The notes under the pieces: model-generated | The model's database searches: none | Told to the model about the DNA's origin: nothing | Seen by the model: the letters and a program-made list of their open reading frames with translations, nothing else | Origin: Streptosporangium sandarakinum | GTDB lineage: Bacteria; Actinomycetota; Actinomycetes; Streptosporangiales; Streptosporangiaceae | Reading direction: 5' to 3' | Assembly (NCBI RefSeq): GCF_013409935.1 | Contig: NZ_JACCCO010000001.1 | Coordinates: 434,001 to 498,000, forward strand | DNA length: 64,000 bases | In this document: positions 17,646-26,675 of the stretch, in pieces | Numbering within the stretch: position 1 is the stretch's first letter | How the letters are laid out: each line of letters begins with the position of its first letter | Made by a program: the position numbers and the translations under genes

Positions 17646-18992
17646 ATGCGTTTCCTACCCGACCGGCAAGACCCGAAAGTCGCGATCGTGGGGCTCGGCT
17701 ATGTCGGCTCGTGCATCGCGGCGCTCCTGGCCGACCGCGGCTGGGACGTCACGGGCGTGGACATCAACGCCGACCTGGTCGACGAGCTGGCCGGCGGCCA
17801 CTGCCGCTACCAGGAGAAGGGCCTGGCCGAGCTGATCGCGGGCGCCGTGGCCGGCGGGCGGCTGACGGCCACCACCGACTACTCCGCCGTCCGCGCGGCG
17901 GACGTCGTGCTCATCGCGGTCAGCACCCCGGTCCATCCCGACGGCTCGCTGTTCGACGACCACCTGCGCGCGGCCTGCGCCCGGCTGGGCTCCCACCTGC
18001 GGGAGGGGCAGCTGGTGGTGGTCAAGAGCACCGTCCCGCCGGGCACCACCAGGGAACTGGTGCGGCCGCTGCTGGAGCGGAGCGGGCTGCGCGCCGGCGA
18101 GCACTTCGGGCTCGCCTTCTCCCCCGAGCGCTTCGCCGAGGGCACCGCGCTGCGCGAGCTGCGCGCGCTCCCCATCACCGTGGGCGGGGTGAACGAGGAC
18201 AGCACGCTGGCCGCGTCGGCGTTCTGGCGGGGCGGCCTGGGCGTGGACGTCATCCCGGTCGCCTCCCCGGAGACCGCCGAGATCGTGAAGCTCGCGGACA
18301 ACTGGTGGATCGACCTGAACATCGCGCTCGCCAACGAGCTCGCCAAGTTCTGCGCGCCGTTCGACGTGGACGTGCTGGACGTGATCGCGGCGGCCAACAC
18401 GGTCCCCAAGGGCACGGGCAACGTCAACATCCTGCTGCCCAGCATCGGGGTCGGCGGCTCCTGCCTGGTGAAGGACCCGTGGATGGTCTGGCACACCGCC
18501 CGCACGCGCGGGGTGGAGATCCGTACCGCGCCGCTCGGCCGCGAGGTCAACGCCGCGATGCCGGAGTACACGACGCAGCTCGTCGTGGACGAGCTGCTGC
18601 GGCTCGGCAAGGACCCCGCGGACTGCACGGTCGCCATCCTGGGGCTGGCGTTCAAGAACGACACCGGCGACCTGCGGGCGACGCCGGTGGAGGGCGTCGT
18701 CACGGCCCTGCGCAAGGCCGGCGTCCAGGTCCGCGCCTTCGACCCGCTGGTCGACCCGGTCCAGGCCGAGGAGCAGCTGGAGCTGCGGCCGGCCGGGACC
18801 CTGGAGGAGGCGGTGCGCGGCGCCGACTGCGTCGCGGTCCTGGCCATGCACCGGGCGTTCCGCGACATCGACTTCGCCGCGCTGCCCGTGGCGCCCTCGT
18901 GCCTGCTCCTGGACGGCCGCGCCTACTACCCCAAGGAGAAGATCGCCGAGCTGCGGCGGCTGGGATACGTCTACCGCGGGATCGGGCGGTGA
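17646..18992 (+). CDS. Nucleotide-sugar dehydrogenase (UDP-glucose 6-dehydrogenase type)
   Basis: A 448-residue four-electron dehydrogenase. An N-terminal Rossmann domain (VAIVGLGYVGSCIAALLA) is followed by the central domain (SPERFAEGTALRE, KLADNWWIDLNIALANELAKFC), the catalytic-Cys loop GVGGSCLVKDP, and a C-terminal domain (VAILGLAFKNDTGDLRATP). It oxidises UDP-glucose, or a similar NDP-sugar, to the uronate with 2 NAD+. The GGSCxxKDP loop resembles UDP-glucose dehydrogenase; some other features recall UDP-ManNAc dehydrogenase. It is coupled (GTGA) to the decarboxylase, which matches a UDP-glucuronate to UDP-pentose route, as known for calicheamicin and proposed for maduropeptin sugars. The start has an AGGAG site. 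Confidence 0.88.
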   Translation: MRFLPDRQDPKVAIVGLGYVGSCIAALLADRGWDVTGVDINADLVDELAGGHCRYQEKGLAELIAGAVAGGRLTATTDYSAVRAADVVLIAVSTPVHPDGSLFDDHLRAACARLGSHLREGQLVVVKSTVPPGTTRELVRPLLERSGLRAGEHFGLAFSPERFAEGTALRELRALPITVGGVNEDSTLAASAFWRGGLGVDVIPVASPETAEIVKLADNWWIDLNIALANELAKFCAPFDVDVLDVIAAANTVPKGTGNVNILLPSIGVGGSCLVKDPWMVWHTARTRGVEIRTAPLGREVNAAMPEYTTQLVVDELLRLGKDPADCTVAILGLAFKNDTGDLRATPVEGVVTALRKAGVQVRAFDPLVDPVQAEEQLELRPAGTLEEAVRGADCVAVLAMHRAFRDIDFAALPVAPSCLLLDGRAYYPKEKIAELRRLGYVYRGIGR

Positions 18993-19996
18993 GCCCGGTA
19001 CGCGCCGTCGTCACCGGCGGCTCGGGGTTCGTGGGAAGCCACCTGGTGGAGCGCCTCATCGGCCGGGGCGACGAGGTGACGGTCTTCGACAGCGGGCCGC
19101 TCCCGGACGACCAGCGGCTCGCCCGCGAGCACGCCCGGCAGGTCCGGGGAGACGTCCGCGACCCCGATGGCCTCGCCGAGGCGATCACCAGGGGCGTGGA
19201 CGTGGTCTACCACCTCGCGGCCGTGGTCGGGGTGGACCAGTACCTCGCCCGCCCGCTCGACGTCATCGACATCAACTTCCAGGGCACCAGGAACGTCCTG
19301 GAGCGGGCCGCCGCCGTCGGGGCCCGGGTCGTGGTGGCGAGCACCAGCGAGGTGTTCGGCAAGAACCCCGACGTGCCGTGGTCGGAGGAGGCCGACCGGG
19401 TGCTCGGCCCGACCTCCGCCGACCGCTGGACCTACTCCTCGGCCAAGGCGCTGGCCGAGCACCTGACCCTTGCGTTCGGCCGCCAGCACGGGCTGGAGGC
19501 GACGATCGTGCGGTACTTCAACGCCTACGGACCCCGGCAGCGGCCGGCGTTCGTGGTGAGCCGGAACATCCACCGCGCGCTCAACGGGCGCCCGGTCGTG
19601 GTCTACGACCGGGGCAAGCAGACCCGCTGCTTCACGTTCGTCGGGGACGCCGTCGAAGGGACCCTGCTGGCCGCCTCCCACCCGGCCGCGGCCGGGGAGA
19701 CGTTCAACCTGGGGAGCATGGAGGAGACCACCGTCGGCGACGCGGCCGGGCTGGTCGCCGCGCTCACCGGCGCCGGCACGACGAGCGTCGCGGTGGACAC
19801 CCGGGCGGAGCTGGGGTCCGGCTACGAGGACGTGCCCCGGCGCATCCCTGACAGCGGCAAGGCGCGCCGGGTCCTGGGCTGGGAGGCCGGGACGCCCCTG
19901 CGCGAGGGCCTGGCCAGGACCATCGCCTGGGCCCGCGCCAACCCCTGGTGGCTGGCCCTGCCCGACAGCGGGGCCACCGGCGGGGACGGCCGGTAG
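18989..19996 (+). CDS. UDP-glucuronate decarboxylase-like extended SDR
   Basis: A 335-residue extended short-chain dehydrogenase with the N-terminal NAD motif GGSGFVGSHL, the catalytic YSSAK (YxxxK), and the block ASTSEVFGKNP with a following RWTYSSAKALAEHL. This resembles the ArnA/CalS9-type decarboxylases more than dTDP-glucose 4,6-dehydratases. The predicted role is decarboxylation of the UDP-uronic acid made by the preceding enzyme to a UDP-4-keto-pentose or UDP-xylose. The GTG start overlaps the dehydrogenase stop by 4 bp. A plain 4-epimerase is the main alternative. Confidence 0.8.
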   Translation: MSPVRAVVTGGSGFVGSHLVERLIGRGDEVTVFDSGPLPDDQRLAREHARQVRGDVRDPDGLAEAITRGVDVVYHLAAVVGVDQYLARPLDVIDINFQGTRNVLERAAAVGARVVVASTSEVFGKNPDVPWSEEADRVLGPTSADRWTYSSAKALAEHLTLAFGRQHGLEATIVRYFNAYGPRQRPAFVVSRNIHRALNGRPVVVYDRGKQTRCFTFVGDAVEGTLLAASHPAAAGETFNLGSMEETTVGDAAGLVAALTGAGTTSVAVDTRAELGSGYEDVPRRIPDSGKARRVLGWEAGTPLREGLARTIAWARANPWWLALPDSGATGGDGR

Positions 19997-19999
19997 GGG

Positions 20000-20065
20000 C
20001 GGACGGGACCACCCGTCCGCGTCCTCCGGCGGACGGGACCGCCGTCCGCGTCCTCCGGCGGACGG
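20000..20065. repeat. ~30-bp tandem repeat after the sugar operon
   Basis: Two near-identical units (20000-20029 and 20030-20058) plus a partial third, each beginning CGGACGGGACC, between the convergent decarboxylase and P450 genes. Confidence 0.6.
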
Positions 20066-20073
20066 CACATGGG

Positions 20074-20108
20074 AGATCCGGCCGGCGCGGCACGCGCCGG
20101 CCGGATCT
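20074..20108. terminator. Strong hairpin between convergent operons
   Basis: Perfect 15-bp arms (20074-20088 and 20094-20108, AGATCCGGCCGGCGC and its complement) with a 5-nt loop, followed by TT. Confidence 0.7.
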
Positions 20109-20247
20109 TTCGCGTGCCCGGAGTCCCGGCGGGAGTACGGAGTCCCCCGGGGACCTCCGCGGCCCGGAAGAGGCCGGCACGGGTCCGGCCGGGCCCCCGG
20201 ACAGGGGACCCGGCCGGTGGCCGCGCGGGGTCTTCGTCAGAAGGCGC

Positions 20248-21495
20248 TCAGCGGGCGCCCGCCTCGGCGGGCACCTGGGCGGTCAGCCGCACCGGCAGGG
20301 CGCGGTGGCCGTTCATGATGAACGTCGGCAGCGGCTGCAGGTCCCGGCGGTCCGCGGCCAGGCTCAGCCCGGGGAACCGCTCGAACAGCGAGGACAGGCC
20401 GATGGTCGCGACGGCGCGGGCGATGCCGGCGCCGAGGCAGAAGTGCGGGCCGTGGCCGAACGACAGGTGCTCCTTGTCCTGCCGGGTGATGTCGAAGCGG
20501 CCGGCCTCGTCGCCGTGCAGGGCGGGGTCGCGCCCCACCGCGCTGTAGTTGACGAGGATCGGCTGGCCCTTGGGGATGGTGACGCCGTCGAGCTCGATGT
20601 CGGTGACCGCGTAGCGCAGCGGCAGGTGCGCCAGCGGCGACTCCACCCGCAGGGTCTCGTCGATCACGTCGTCCCAGCTCGCCCGGCCCGACCTGACCAG
20701 CTCCAGCTGGTCGGGGTGGGTGAGCAGGGCGGTGATGGCGTTGTCGAAGAAGTTGATCGTGGTCTCGGAGCCCGCGCCGAGGATCGCGAAGATCGTGTCG
20801 GTCAGCTCGACCTCCGACAGGCGAGAACCGTCCTCGTCGCGGGCGGCGACCAGGTCGCTGGTGATGTCCTCACCCGGGTTGCGGCGCTTCTCGGCGATGA
20901 GCTCCTCCATCGCGCCGCGCCAGCCCATCAGGATGGCCTGGGCCTGCTCGGGGGTGACGGTGGTGTCCACCATCATGTCGATGACCTTCGCGGTCTCGAC
21001 CCGGGCCTCCTCGGACATGCCGATCAGGTCGGCCACCAGGCGGGCCGGCAGCGGGTAGGCGAAGCGCTGGCGCAGGTCCACGACCTCACCGGGCGGGACG
21101 GCGGCCAGGGCGTCGATGAGCTCGCCGGTCAGCTCGGCGATGCGCGGCTTGATCGCCTCGGTACGGCGCGGCGTGAACGCCTTGCCGACCAGCCTGCGCA
21201 GCCGGACGTGGTCCTTGCCGTAGGCCGTCACCATGTTGTCCATGGCGATCCAGCTGATCATCTCCCAGTCGGGCGGGATCTCACCGTTGATGAACGCGGG
21301 CCAGTGGTTGCGGGCGCTCTTGGTGACGTTGGGGTCGGTCAGCAGCTTCCTGATGACGTCGTGGCGGTTGACCGACCACGCGATGACGCCTCCGGGGAGC
21401 TCAACGGGTACGGCGGGGCCGAGCGCGCGCAGGCGGTCCGTCTCCCCGTGGAGGTCTCGGCCGGTGGTGTCGAGGACAGGGCAGCGTCTTTCCAC
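20248..21495 (-). CDS. Cytochrome P450
   Basis: A 415-residue bacterial class I P450. The I-helix oxygen motif is GAGSETT, the K-helix ExxR is ETLR, and the heme loop is FGHGPHFCLGAG with the axial Cys present, so it should be catalytic rather than a glycosyltransferase helper. Longer frames run upstream, but the GTG at 21495 has a GGGAGA site 6 nt away and gives the usual family N-terminus (VERRCPVLDTTGRDL). It could oxidise the sugar or the scaffold. It stands apart from the exporter by a 460-bp gap with a terminator and has no recognisable cluster box. Confidence 0.88.
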   Translation of the reverse strand: MERRCPVLDTTGRDLHGETDRLRALGPAVPVELPGGVIAWSVNRHDVIRKLLTDPNVTKSARNHWPAFINGEIPPDWEMISWIAMDNMVTAYGKDHVRLRRLVGKAFTPRRTEAIKPRIAELTGELIDALAAVPPGEVVDLRQRFAYPLPARLVADLIGMSEEARVETAKVIDMMVDTTVTPEQAQAILMGWRGAMEELIAEKRRNPGEDITSDLVAARDEDGSRLSEVELTDTIFAILGAGSETTINFFDNAITALLTHPDQLELVRSGRASWDDVIDETLRVESPLAHLPLRYAVTDIELDGVTIPKGQPILVNYSAVGRDPALHGDEAGRFDITRQDKEHLSFGHGPHFCLGAGIARAVATIGLSSLFERFPGLSLAADRRDLQPLPTFIMNGHRALPVRLTAQVPAEAGAR

Positions 21496-21955
21496 GGATG
21501 TCTCCCGGGTTTCGTGGTGGAGCTGGTCGTGGTGTCGGAACACCATGAGAAGATATGCGGGAAATACGACGCCGCCGGCGGATGGGAATTCCGCCCCGGC
21601 ATGGCGCCACATTCCAAGGCTATTTCCATCCGGGCCGCCCGGAAAGTGTCCGGGAATGCGATGCGGTAAGTCAGCAATTCCGAATACGAAATGACCGGGA
21701 GCCCCGTGGGCCGGGTCCCGCGGAGCCCCCGTGGACCCCGTAACCCGGTGCGGCCGCTCCGGGGGACCGCACGAAAAAGCCGCCACGCCGGGGGTGCGGC
21801 GTGGCGGCTTCCGGCCGCGGTGGCTCCACGGCCCTCACGCGCCGGTGGCGGCCACGGGACGCGTGGCCGCCGGGCGGTTCCGGCCTTCGGCCGGAGGCGT
21901 TCCCCCCGACGCGGCCGGAGGTGTTCCTCAGGCTCGGCCGGGGACGGTTCCGGCG
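21496..21955. promoter_or_regulatory. P450 upstream region and exporter terminator
   Basis: A 460-bp gap. The part next to the P450 is relatively AT-rich and should hold its promoter, but no copy of the cluster box was found. The rest holds the exporter terminator (21774-21810), a second hairpin (21847-21871) and decayed repeats of the exporter's last codons (about 21880-21975). Confidence 0.45.
21774..21810 (-). terminator. Rho-independent terminator of the exporter operon
   Basis: 14-bp arms (21777-21790 and 21797-21810) with, on the minus strand, a run of five T after the stem (AAAAA at 21774-21778 on plus). One of the few hairpins in the window with a U-tract. Confidence 0.8.
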
Positions 21956-21975
21956 TCAGCCGGAGGCGTTCGCGG
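21880..21975. repeat. Degenerate repeats of the exporter 3' end
   Basis: Copies of GCCGGAGGCGTTC or close variants recur near 21891, 21916 and 21958; the last is the actual end of the exporter gene (stop at 21956). Confidence 0.45.
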
Positions 21976-23611
21976 TCTCGGCGGCGGCGCCCGCGGGCGC
22001 GGAGTGCTCGCCGGCCCGCCCGTCCTGGGCGGTCGCGGCGGCCTCCCCCGCCTGCTCCGGCCCGCCCTCGGCGCCCGCGGCGGCCTCGGCCTGGCCGGTG
22101 GGCGGAACGTGCCCGAGCGCGATCGCCGCCACGACGGCCAGCGCCAGGGCCAGCGCGGCGCTGGCACCGGTGGCGGAGTTCATCGCGGTGGTGAACGCCT
22201 CTCGGGCGGCGGTGAGCAGCTCGGCCCCGAGGGTGCCGCCCACCTGCTCGGCCGCGCCGACGGCGCCGGCGATGCCCTCCCGGGCTGCGGCGGCCGCCGC
22301 GGCCGGGACCTGGTCGGGAACGGTGATCTGGCTGCCGTACACGGCGGCGCCGACGCTGCCCAGCACGGCGACGCCGAACGCGATCCCGAACTCGCCGCCG
22401 GTCTCGGAGATCGCCGAGGCCGCGCCGGTCTTCTCCGGCGGGACGGACGTGAAGATCAGCCCGGTGCCGAGCGCCCCCATGGGGCCGGCGCCGACGGCGC
22501 CGACGATGAGGCCGGTCAAGACGAAGGCCATCCCGGTGGAGCCGTCCACCTGGCTCAGCATCAGGTAGCCCACCGCGGTGACGGTCAGGCCGGCGGCGAT
22601 GACGTGGCCGGGGCGGAACCGCCGCGCGATGACCGGGGCCAGCATGACGCTGGCGATGGTCGCGCCCGTCGACGGCACCAGCCAGAGCCCCGCCTCCAGC
22701 GGCGACATGCCCTTCACGGTCTGGAGGAACATGCTGACGAGGAAGAAGCTGCCGCTGGCGGCCCCGCCCAGCACCATGACCACCAGGGCGGCCCGGAACG
22801 TGCGGTGCGCGAACAGGCGCAGGTCCAGGAGCGGCGTCTCCAGGGTCCGCTGCCTGCGCACGAAGAAGACGCCGACGATGATCCCCACCGCGATGGACAG
22901 GAGGTACTGCGGCTCCCAGCCGTGCTTGGCGAGCTCCTTGAGGCCGTAGACGAACGGCAGGATGGTGGCCAGGGACAGCGCCACGCTGGCCAGGTCGATA
23001 CGCCCGCCCGCGGGGTCGCGGTACTCGGGGAGCAGCAGCGGCCCGGCGATGAGCAGCAGCGCCATGACGGGGATGGCCAGCAGGAACACCGAGCCCCACC
23101 AGAACCGCTGCAGCATCAGCCCGCCGACCAGCGGCCCGAGCGCCATGCCGCCCATGAAGCAGCTCATCCAGACGGCGATGGCGGTGCCCATCTGCCGGGG
23201 GTCGGGGAACATGTTGCCGAGCAGCGCCATGGTGGAGGGCATCAGCGTGGCCCCGGCGACGCCGAGCAGCGCGCGGGAGACGATCAGCATCTCGGCGCTG
23301 GAGGAGTAGGCGGCCGCCACCGAGGCGACGGTGAAGCAGGCCGCGCCGATCAGCAGCAGCTTCCGCCTGCCGACCAGGTCGCCCAGGCCGCCCATGGTGA
23401 CCAGGAACCCGGCGATGAGGAAGCCGTAGATGTCGGTGATCCACAGCTGCTGGGTGGCGGTGGCGTCCAGCTCTGCGCTCAGATGCGGCAGGGCCAGGTA
23501 CAGGACGCTCATGTCGAGCGACAGCAGCAGGGTGGGCAGGGCCAGCACGGCCAGTCCGGCCCACTGGCGCGGGCCGGCGCGCACGGCTCCGGCCTCGGGG
23601 GTGGTGTCCAT
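21956..23611 (-). CDS. DHA2-type MFS exporter (14 TM)
   Basis: A 551-residue drug:H+ antiporter of the EmrB/QacA type. It begins with cytoplasmic DTTPEAGAV then TM1 (LAVLALPTLLLSLDMSVLYLALP), has the GDLVGRRKLLLIG loop 2-3 motif and the TM5 motif GVAGATLMPSTMALLG, and ends in an Ala/Gly/Glu-rich cytoplasmic tail. The ATG at 23611 has an AAGGAGG site; an in-frame ATG 21 bp earlier has none. It probably exports the cluster product and may be co-transcribed with the acyltransferase 219 bp upstream. Confidence 0.88.
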   Translation of the reverse strand: MDTTPEAGAVRAGPRQWAGLAVLALPTLLLSLDMSVLYLALPHLSAELDATATQQLWITDIYGFLIAGFLVTMGGLGDLVGRRKLLLIGAACFTVASVAAAYSSSAEMLIVSRALLGVAGATLMPSTMALLGNMFPDPRQMGTAIAVWMSCFMGGMALGPLVGGLMLQRFWWGSVFLLAIPVMALLLIAGPLLLPEYRDPAGGRIDLASVALSLATILPFVYGLKELAKHGWEPQYLLSIAVGIIVGVFFVRRQRTLETPLLDLRLFAHRTFRAALVVMVLGGAASGSFFLVSMFLQTVKGMSPLEAGLWLVPSTGATIASVMLAPVIARRFRPGHVIAAGLTVTAVGYLMLSQVDGSTGMAFVLTGLIVGAVGAGPMGALGTGLIFTSVPPEKTGAASAISETGGEFGIAFGVAVLGSVGAAVYGSQITVPDQVPAAAAAAAREGIAGAVGAAEQVGGTLGAELLTAAREAFTTAMNSATGASAALALALAVVAAIALGHVPPTGQAEAAAGAEGGPEQAGEAAATAQDGRAGEHSAPAGAAAETANASG

Positions 23612-23830
23612 CGGAGATCCCTCCTTCGGCATTGCCCCCGGCCGGCGGATCCGACGGCGCGGCCGGAGGGTCGTTGTCAGGTCGGCGTTCCGGTGCGCAC
23701 GCCCCCGCGGTGCTCCCGCGGTGACATGCGCACCGGCCAGTCTCCCGGCGGCGCCCCCCTCCGCGCTTCCGCCAGACTGCGCTCTTTTCCGATCTCCGCC
23801 GTGGCAGCCCCCGCCGTACGGCGAACCCGG

Positions 23831-25069
23831 CTAGTCGATCGAGCCCGCGGAGCTCGCGGTGCCGGCCGGCACCGGCGCCGGCGCGGGCGGGGCCTCCTGG
23901 ACCTCACCGCGGGGGGCGCGGGTCCTGCGGGAGCCGCTCCACCAGCGCATCGCGGGCCTCTCCACCAGCGTGTGCAGCGCCCACCCGGCGACGATGTTGG
24001 CGACGATCATCCCGAGGATGAGCGCGGTGCCGCCCACGACGCCGTAGCCGGCCTGCCCGAAGAGCTTGGGGAGCAGGTAGAACAGGATGAAGGACTGGGT
24101 CAGGTAGAAGGCGAAGGAGATGTTGCCCAGCCAGACCATCGGCCTGCTGCCGAACACGGTGCGGGTGCCGCCGATGTTGGTCACGGCCAGGGAGCCGATC
24201 GCCACGGCGAACGGAACCGCCGAGACGAGCGTCTGGTTGAACGGGGCGGGGGCCACCAGCGCGGCGGCGTAGCCGACCATCATGAACAGCACGACGGGCA
24301 CGACGCCGATCCGCGGCCACCGGCCGCTGATGACGAGGCGGGCGACGATCATGCCGAGCACGAACTCGACCAGGCGGGCCGGCGGGAACATGTAGCTGAA
24401 CCAGAACTGCGGCAGCGACTGCGGCTCACCGGGGTAGGTCGGGGAGTCCGGGATGAGGTAGACGGTGATGAGGCAGAGCGCGGCCATCGCGGCGACCGCG
24501 GCGACCGCCCACAGCCACAGCCGGTTCTCGGCGATCTTCCTGATCGGGATGATCAGCAGGGGGAACAGCAGGTAGAAGAACATCTCCGGGCCCAGCGACC
24601 AGGCCGGCATGTTGGCCCCGCCCCACAGCGCCGGGTCGGGCGAGAAGGAGTTGACCAGGAAGAGGTTCGGCAGACCCCAGTACGGCGTGTAGGCCCCCGC
24701 GAACAGGATCATGGCCAGCGCCCAGGTGACCGCGTGGTTGGGGAAGATCTTCACGACGCGGCGGCGCCAGTACGCCAGGACCCGGTCACCCGGGCGGGTG
24801 GACCAGGTGATGATGAACCCGCTCAGGAGGAAGAAGAACGACAGGGAGATCTGCCCGCCCGCGGAGAAGAACCACAGCAGGTTCATCGTGAGCCCCTGGT
24901 CGCCGTACGGCATCGGGGGGTTGTGGTTTCCGGAGGTCACCGGAAGCACGGCGTGGCAGAGGAAGACCAGCAGTGCGGCGATGATGCGCATCCCCGTCAG
25001 CGCTGGCAGATCGGGGCGGCGCTCGGTTGGAGCGCCGGCCTGGCCGGATGACGTTGCCACGGACACCAT
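23831..25069 (-). CDS. Membrane acyltransferase, acyltransferase-3 family
   Basis: A 412-residue polytopic protein with about ten hydrophobic segments, from RPDLPALTGMRIIAALLVFLCHAVLPV to WLGNISFAFYLTQSFILFYLLPKLFG and VERPAMRWW. The RxxA(A)xxVxxxH motif of the family is present in TM1. Members O-acylate sugars or lipids; antibiotic clusters use them for sugar esters. The start has a GGAAG site. Box 7 lies 137 bp upstream. A second member of the family is at 48529, so two acylation steps, or one acylation and one transport-linked role, are possible. Confidence 0.83.
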   Translation of the reverse strand: MVSVATSSGQAGAPTERRPDLPALTGMRIIAALLVFLCHAVLPVTSGNHNPPMPYGDQGLTMNLLWFFSAGGQISLSFFFLLSGFIITWSTRPGDRVLAYWRRRVVKIFPNHAVTWALAMILFAGAYTPYWGLPNLFLVNSFSPDPALWGGANMPAWSLGPEMFFYLLFPLLIIPIRKIAENRLWLWAVAAVAAMAALCLITVYLIPDSPTYPGEPQSLPQFWFSYMFPPARLVEFVLGMIVARLVISGRWPRIGVVPVVLFMMVGYAAALVAPAPFNQTLVSAVPFAVAIGSLAVTNIGGTRTVFGSRPMVWLGNISFAFYLTQSFILFYLLPKLFGQAGYGVVGGTALILGMIVANIVAGWALHTLVERPAMRWWSGSRRTRAPRGEVQEAPPAPAPVPAGTASSAGSID

Positions 25070-25205
25070 GGCTCTTCCTTTCTTCTGGGCCGCCCTGGCC
25101 GGCGAGTCTGCGGGGCTGCCCTGGCCGGCGAGGTGGGGAACCGGGGGCGGTCGCGGAACGGGGCGACCGGACGGTCACCATGATTCGCGCTCCCCTTCCG
25201 GGGAC

Positions 25206-25224
25206 GCATCTCCGCACGTGCTGA
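25206..25224 (-). promoter_or_regulatory. Cluster box 7 (acyltransferase/exporter)
   Basis: On the minus strand it reads CAGCACGTGCGGAGATGCG, with -10-like AATCAT at 25185-25180 (37 nt after the GCA). More divergent than most copies. Confidence 0.5.
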
Positions 25225-25293
25225 CAAACGGGCGCCCCCGCTTCACCGGGCGTCGCCGGACGCCCTCGGCCGTCCCGGCGTCGCCGGGCGGCC

Positions 25294-26514
25294 TCACACG
25301 ATGTGGACGTCGGGCACGTAGAGGATCCACCGGCCGCCGCGCTCGGCGAACTCCCGCTCCTTGGCCATGATCTCCTCGGCGTGGTTCCAGGCGAACAGCA
25401 GCGCGTAGTCGGGGTGGTCCGCCGAGAACGCCTCCGGCGCCCTGACCGGGATGTGCGTCCCGGCGACCAGGCGACCCTGCTTCGACGGCGTGGAGTCGCA
25501 CACGAAGGGGATGAGGTCCGGGCCGATGCCGCAGTAGTTCGTCACCGTGGTGATCTTCGCGGGCGCGCCGTAGCCGACGATCCGCTTGCCCTGGGCGTGC
25601 AGGTCCCGCACCAGCGCGGTGAGGTCGTCGCGGACGGTCCGCGCCCGGCGGGCGAACTCCTCCAGGGTCGCGTGCTCGCCGAGCCCCTGGGCGGCCTCCT
25701 TCTCCAGCAGCTCGCCCACCCGGGGTGAGACCGGCCGCGCCCCCGCCGGAGCCAGGGTGTAGCGCATCGAGCCGCCGTGGATCTCCATGGGCCGGGCGTC
25801 GACGAGTTCGAGGCCGAAGCGCTCGGCCGCCGCCTGGATCGCCCGGACGGAGAAGACGAACGAGTGCTCGTCGTAGAGGATGTCGAAGGCGGTCTTCTCG
25901 ACGACGCTGCCGAGGTAGGGCTCCTCGAAGACGAACACCCCGGTGCGGGCCAGCAGCAGGGCGGCGCCGCGGAGCACCGAGGCCAGGTGCGAGATGTGCG
26001 CGATCACGTTGGCCCCGAACATGACGTCCGCGGGGCCGTGCTCGGCGCGGATCCGCTCCGCGGTCCCCTCGTCGAAGAACTCCGGGAGCACCCGGACGCC
26101 CTTGGCCCTCGACATCTCGGCCACCTGCCGGGACGGCTCGACGCCCAGGTGGCGCACGCCGGCCCGCGCGATCCTGGCGAGCATGACCCCGTCGTTGCTG
26201 CCGATCTCGACGGCGAACGGGTCGGGGCCGGTCAGCTCGGTGTCGAGGAACCCCTGGGCGATCTCCTCGAAGTGCCGCCGGTGAATGGCCGACCCGGAGG
26301 CGTGGTAGGGGTATTCATCGTGATACCGGACTTCCTGCGGGATGTCCTCCAGCAGCTGGACCATCGTGCACACGTCGCACATTCCGACGACCAGCCGGTA
26401 GAAGAACTCGTCCGCCGTCTCCCCCGGCCGAGGGAAGGCGTTTCCACGGGGGTGGCGCCCGAGGTCGATCGACCCCTTGACGGTTCCGCCACAGATTCGA
26501 CAGGGATTATGCAT
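25294..26514 (-). CDS. Sugar C-methyltransferase (TylCIII/SgcA3-like)
   Basis: A 406-residue enzyme with the three-part build of NDP-ketosugar C-methyltransferases: N-terminal zinc-binding Cys cluster (CRICGG then MCDVC), central SAM domain (FAVEIGSNDGVMLARI) and C-terminal domain with VGYGAPAKITTVTNYC. It adds a methyl branch beside a keto group of the NDP-sugar. With the dehydrogenase/decarboxylase pair it predicts a branched pentose like those of maduropeptin and C-1027. A TAACGT hexamer lies six bases before the ATG, so the mRNA may be leaderless; no ribosome site is visible. Confidence 0.88.
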   Translation of the reverse strand: MHNPCRICGGTVKGSIDLGRHPRGNAFPRPGETADEFFYRLVVGMCDVCTMVQLLEDIPQEVRYHDEYPYHASGSAIHRRHFEEIAQGFLDTELTGPDPFAVEIGSNDGVMLARIARAGVRHLGVEPSRQVAEMSRAKGVRVLPEFFDEGTAERIRAEHGPADVMFGANVIAHISHLASVLRGAALLLARTGVFVFEEPYLGSVVEKTAFDILYDEHSFVFSVRAIQAAAERFGLELVDARPMEIHGGSMRYTLAPAGARPVSPRVGELLEKEAAQGLGEHATLEEFARRARTVRDDLTALVRDLHAQGKRIVGYGAPAKITTVTNYCGIGPDLIPFVCDSTPSKQGRLVAGTHIPVRAPEAFSADHPDYALLFAWNHAEEIMAKEREFAERGGRWILYVPDVHIV

Positions 26515-26520
26515 GACCCG

Positions 26521-26526
26521 ACGTTA
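26521..26526 (-). promoter_or_regulatory. Likely leaderless promoter of the C-methyltransferase
   Basis: On the minus strand TAACGT (TAnnnT) ends six bases before the ATG, the spacing expected for transcription starting at the A of the start codon. A GCAATC half-site lies about 35 nt upstream (near 26561), possibly a degenerate cluster box. Confidence 0.45.
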
Positions 26527-26574
26527 ACACCGGGCGACACGGGCCCTTTATCGGTGATTGCGCTGGCCAACCCC

Positions 26575-26665
26575 TCTTTTCCGGGGAATTCCGGTGATTC
26601 TTCCGGGGTTTTCCAGAGGGGTCTCCGGGGATTTTCAGGGGTTTTCAGCGGCGCCCGGGAAACGC
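26575..26665. repeat. Low-complexity TTTTC/GGGG run
   Basis: An intergenic stretch built of alternating T-rich and G-rich blocks (variants of TTCCGGGG and TTTTCAGGGG), unlike its surroundings in composition. It lies between the aminotransferase stop and the C-methyltransferase promoter. Confidence 0.5.
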
Positions 26666-26675
26666 CACCCGGGTC

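Noticed and set aside
20248..21495. P450 as a DesVIII/EryCII-type inactive helper of the glycosyltransferase
   Set aside because: The heme cysteine loop and I-helix are intact, whereas the helpers lose the Cys.
21660..21700. GCAATTCCGAATACG as another cluster box before the P450
   Set aside because: It points away from the P450, lacks the AGATGCG half and has no downstream gene on that strand.
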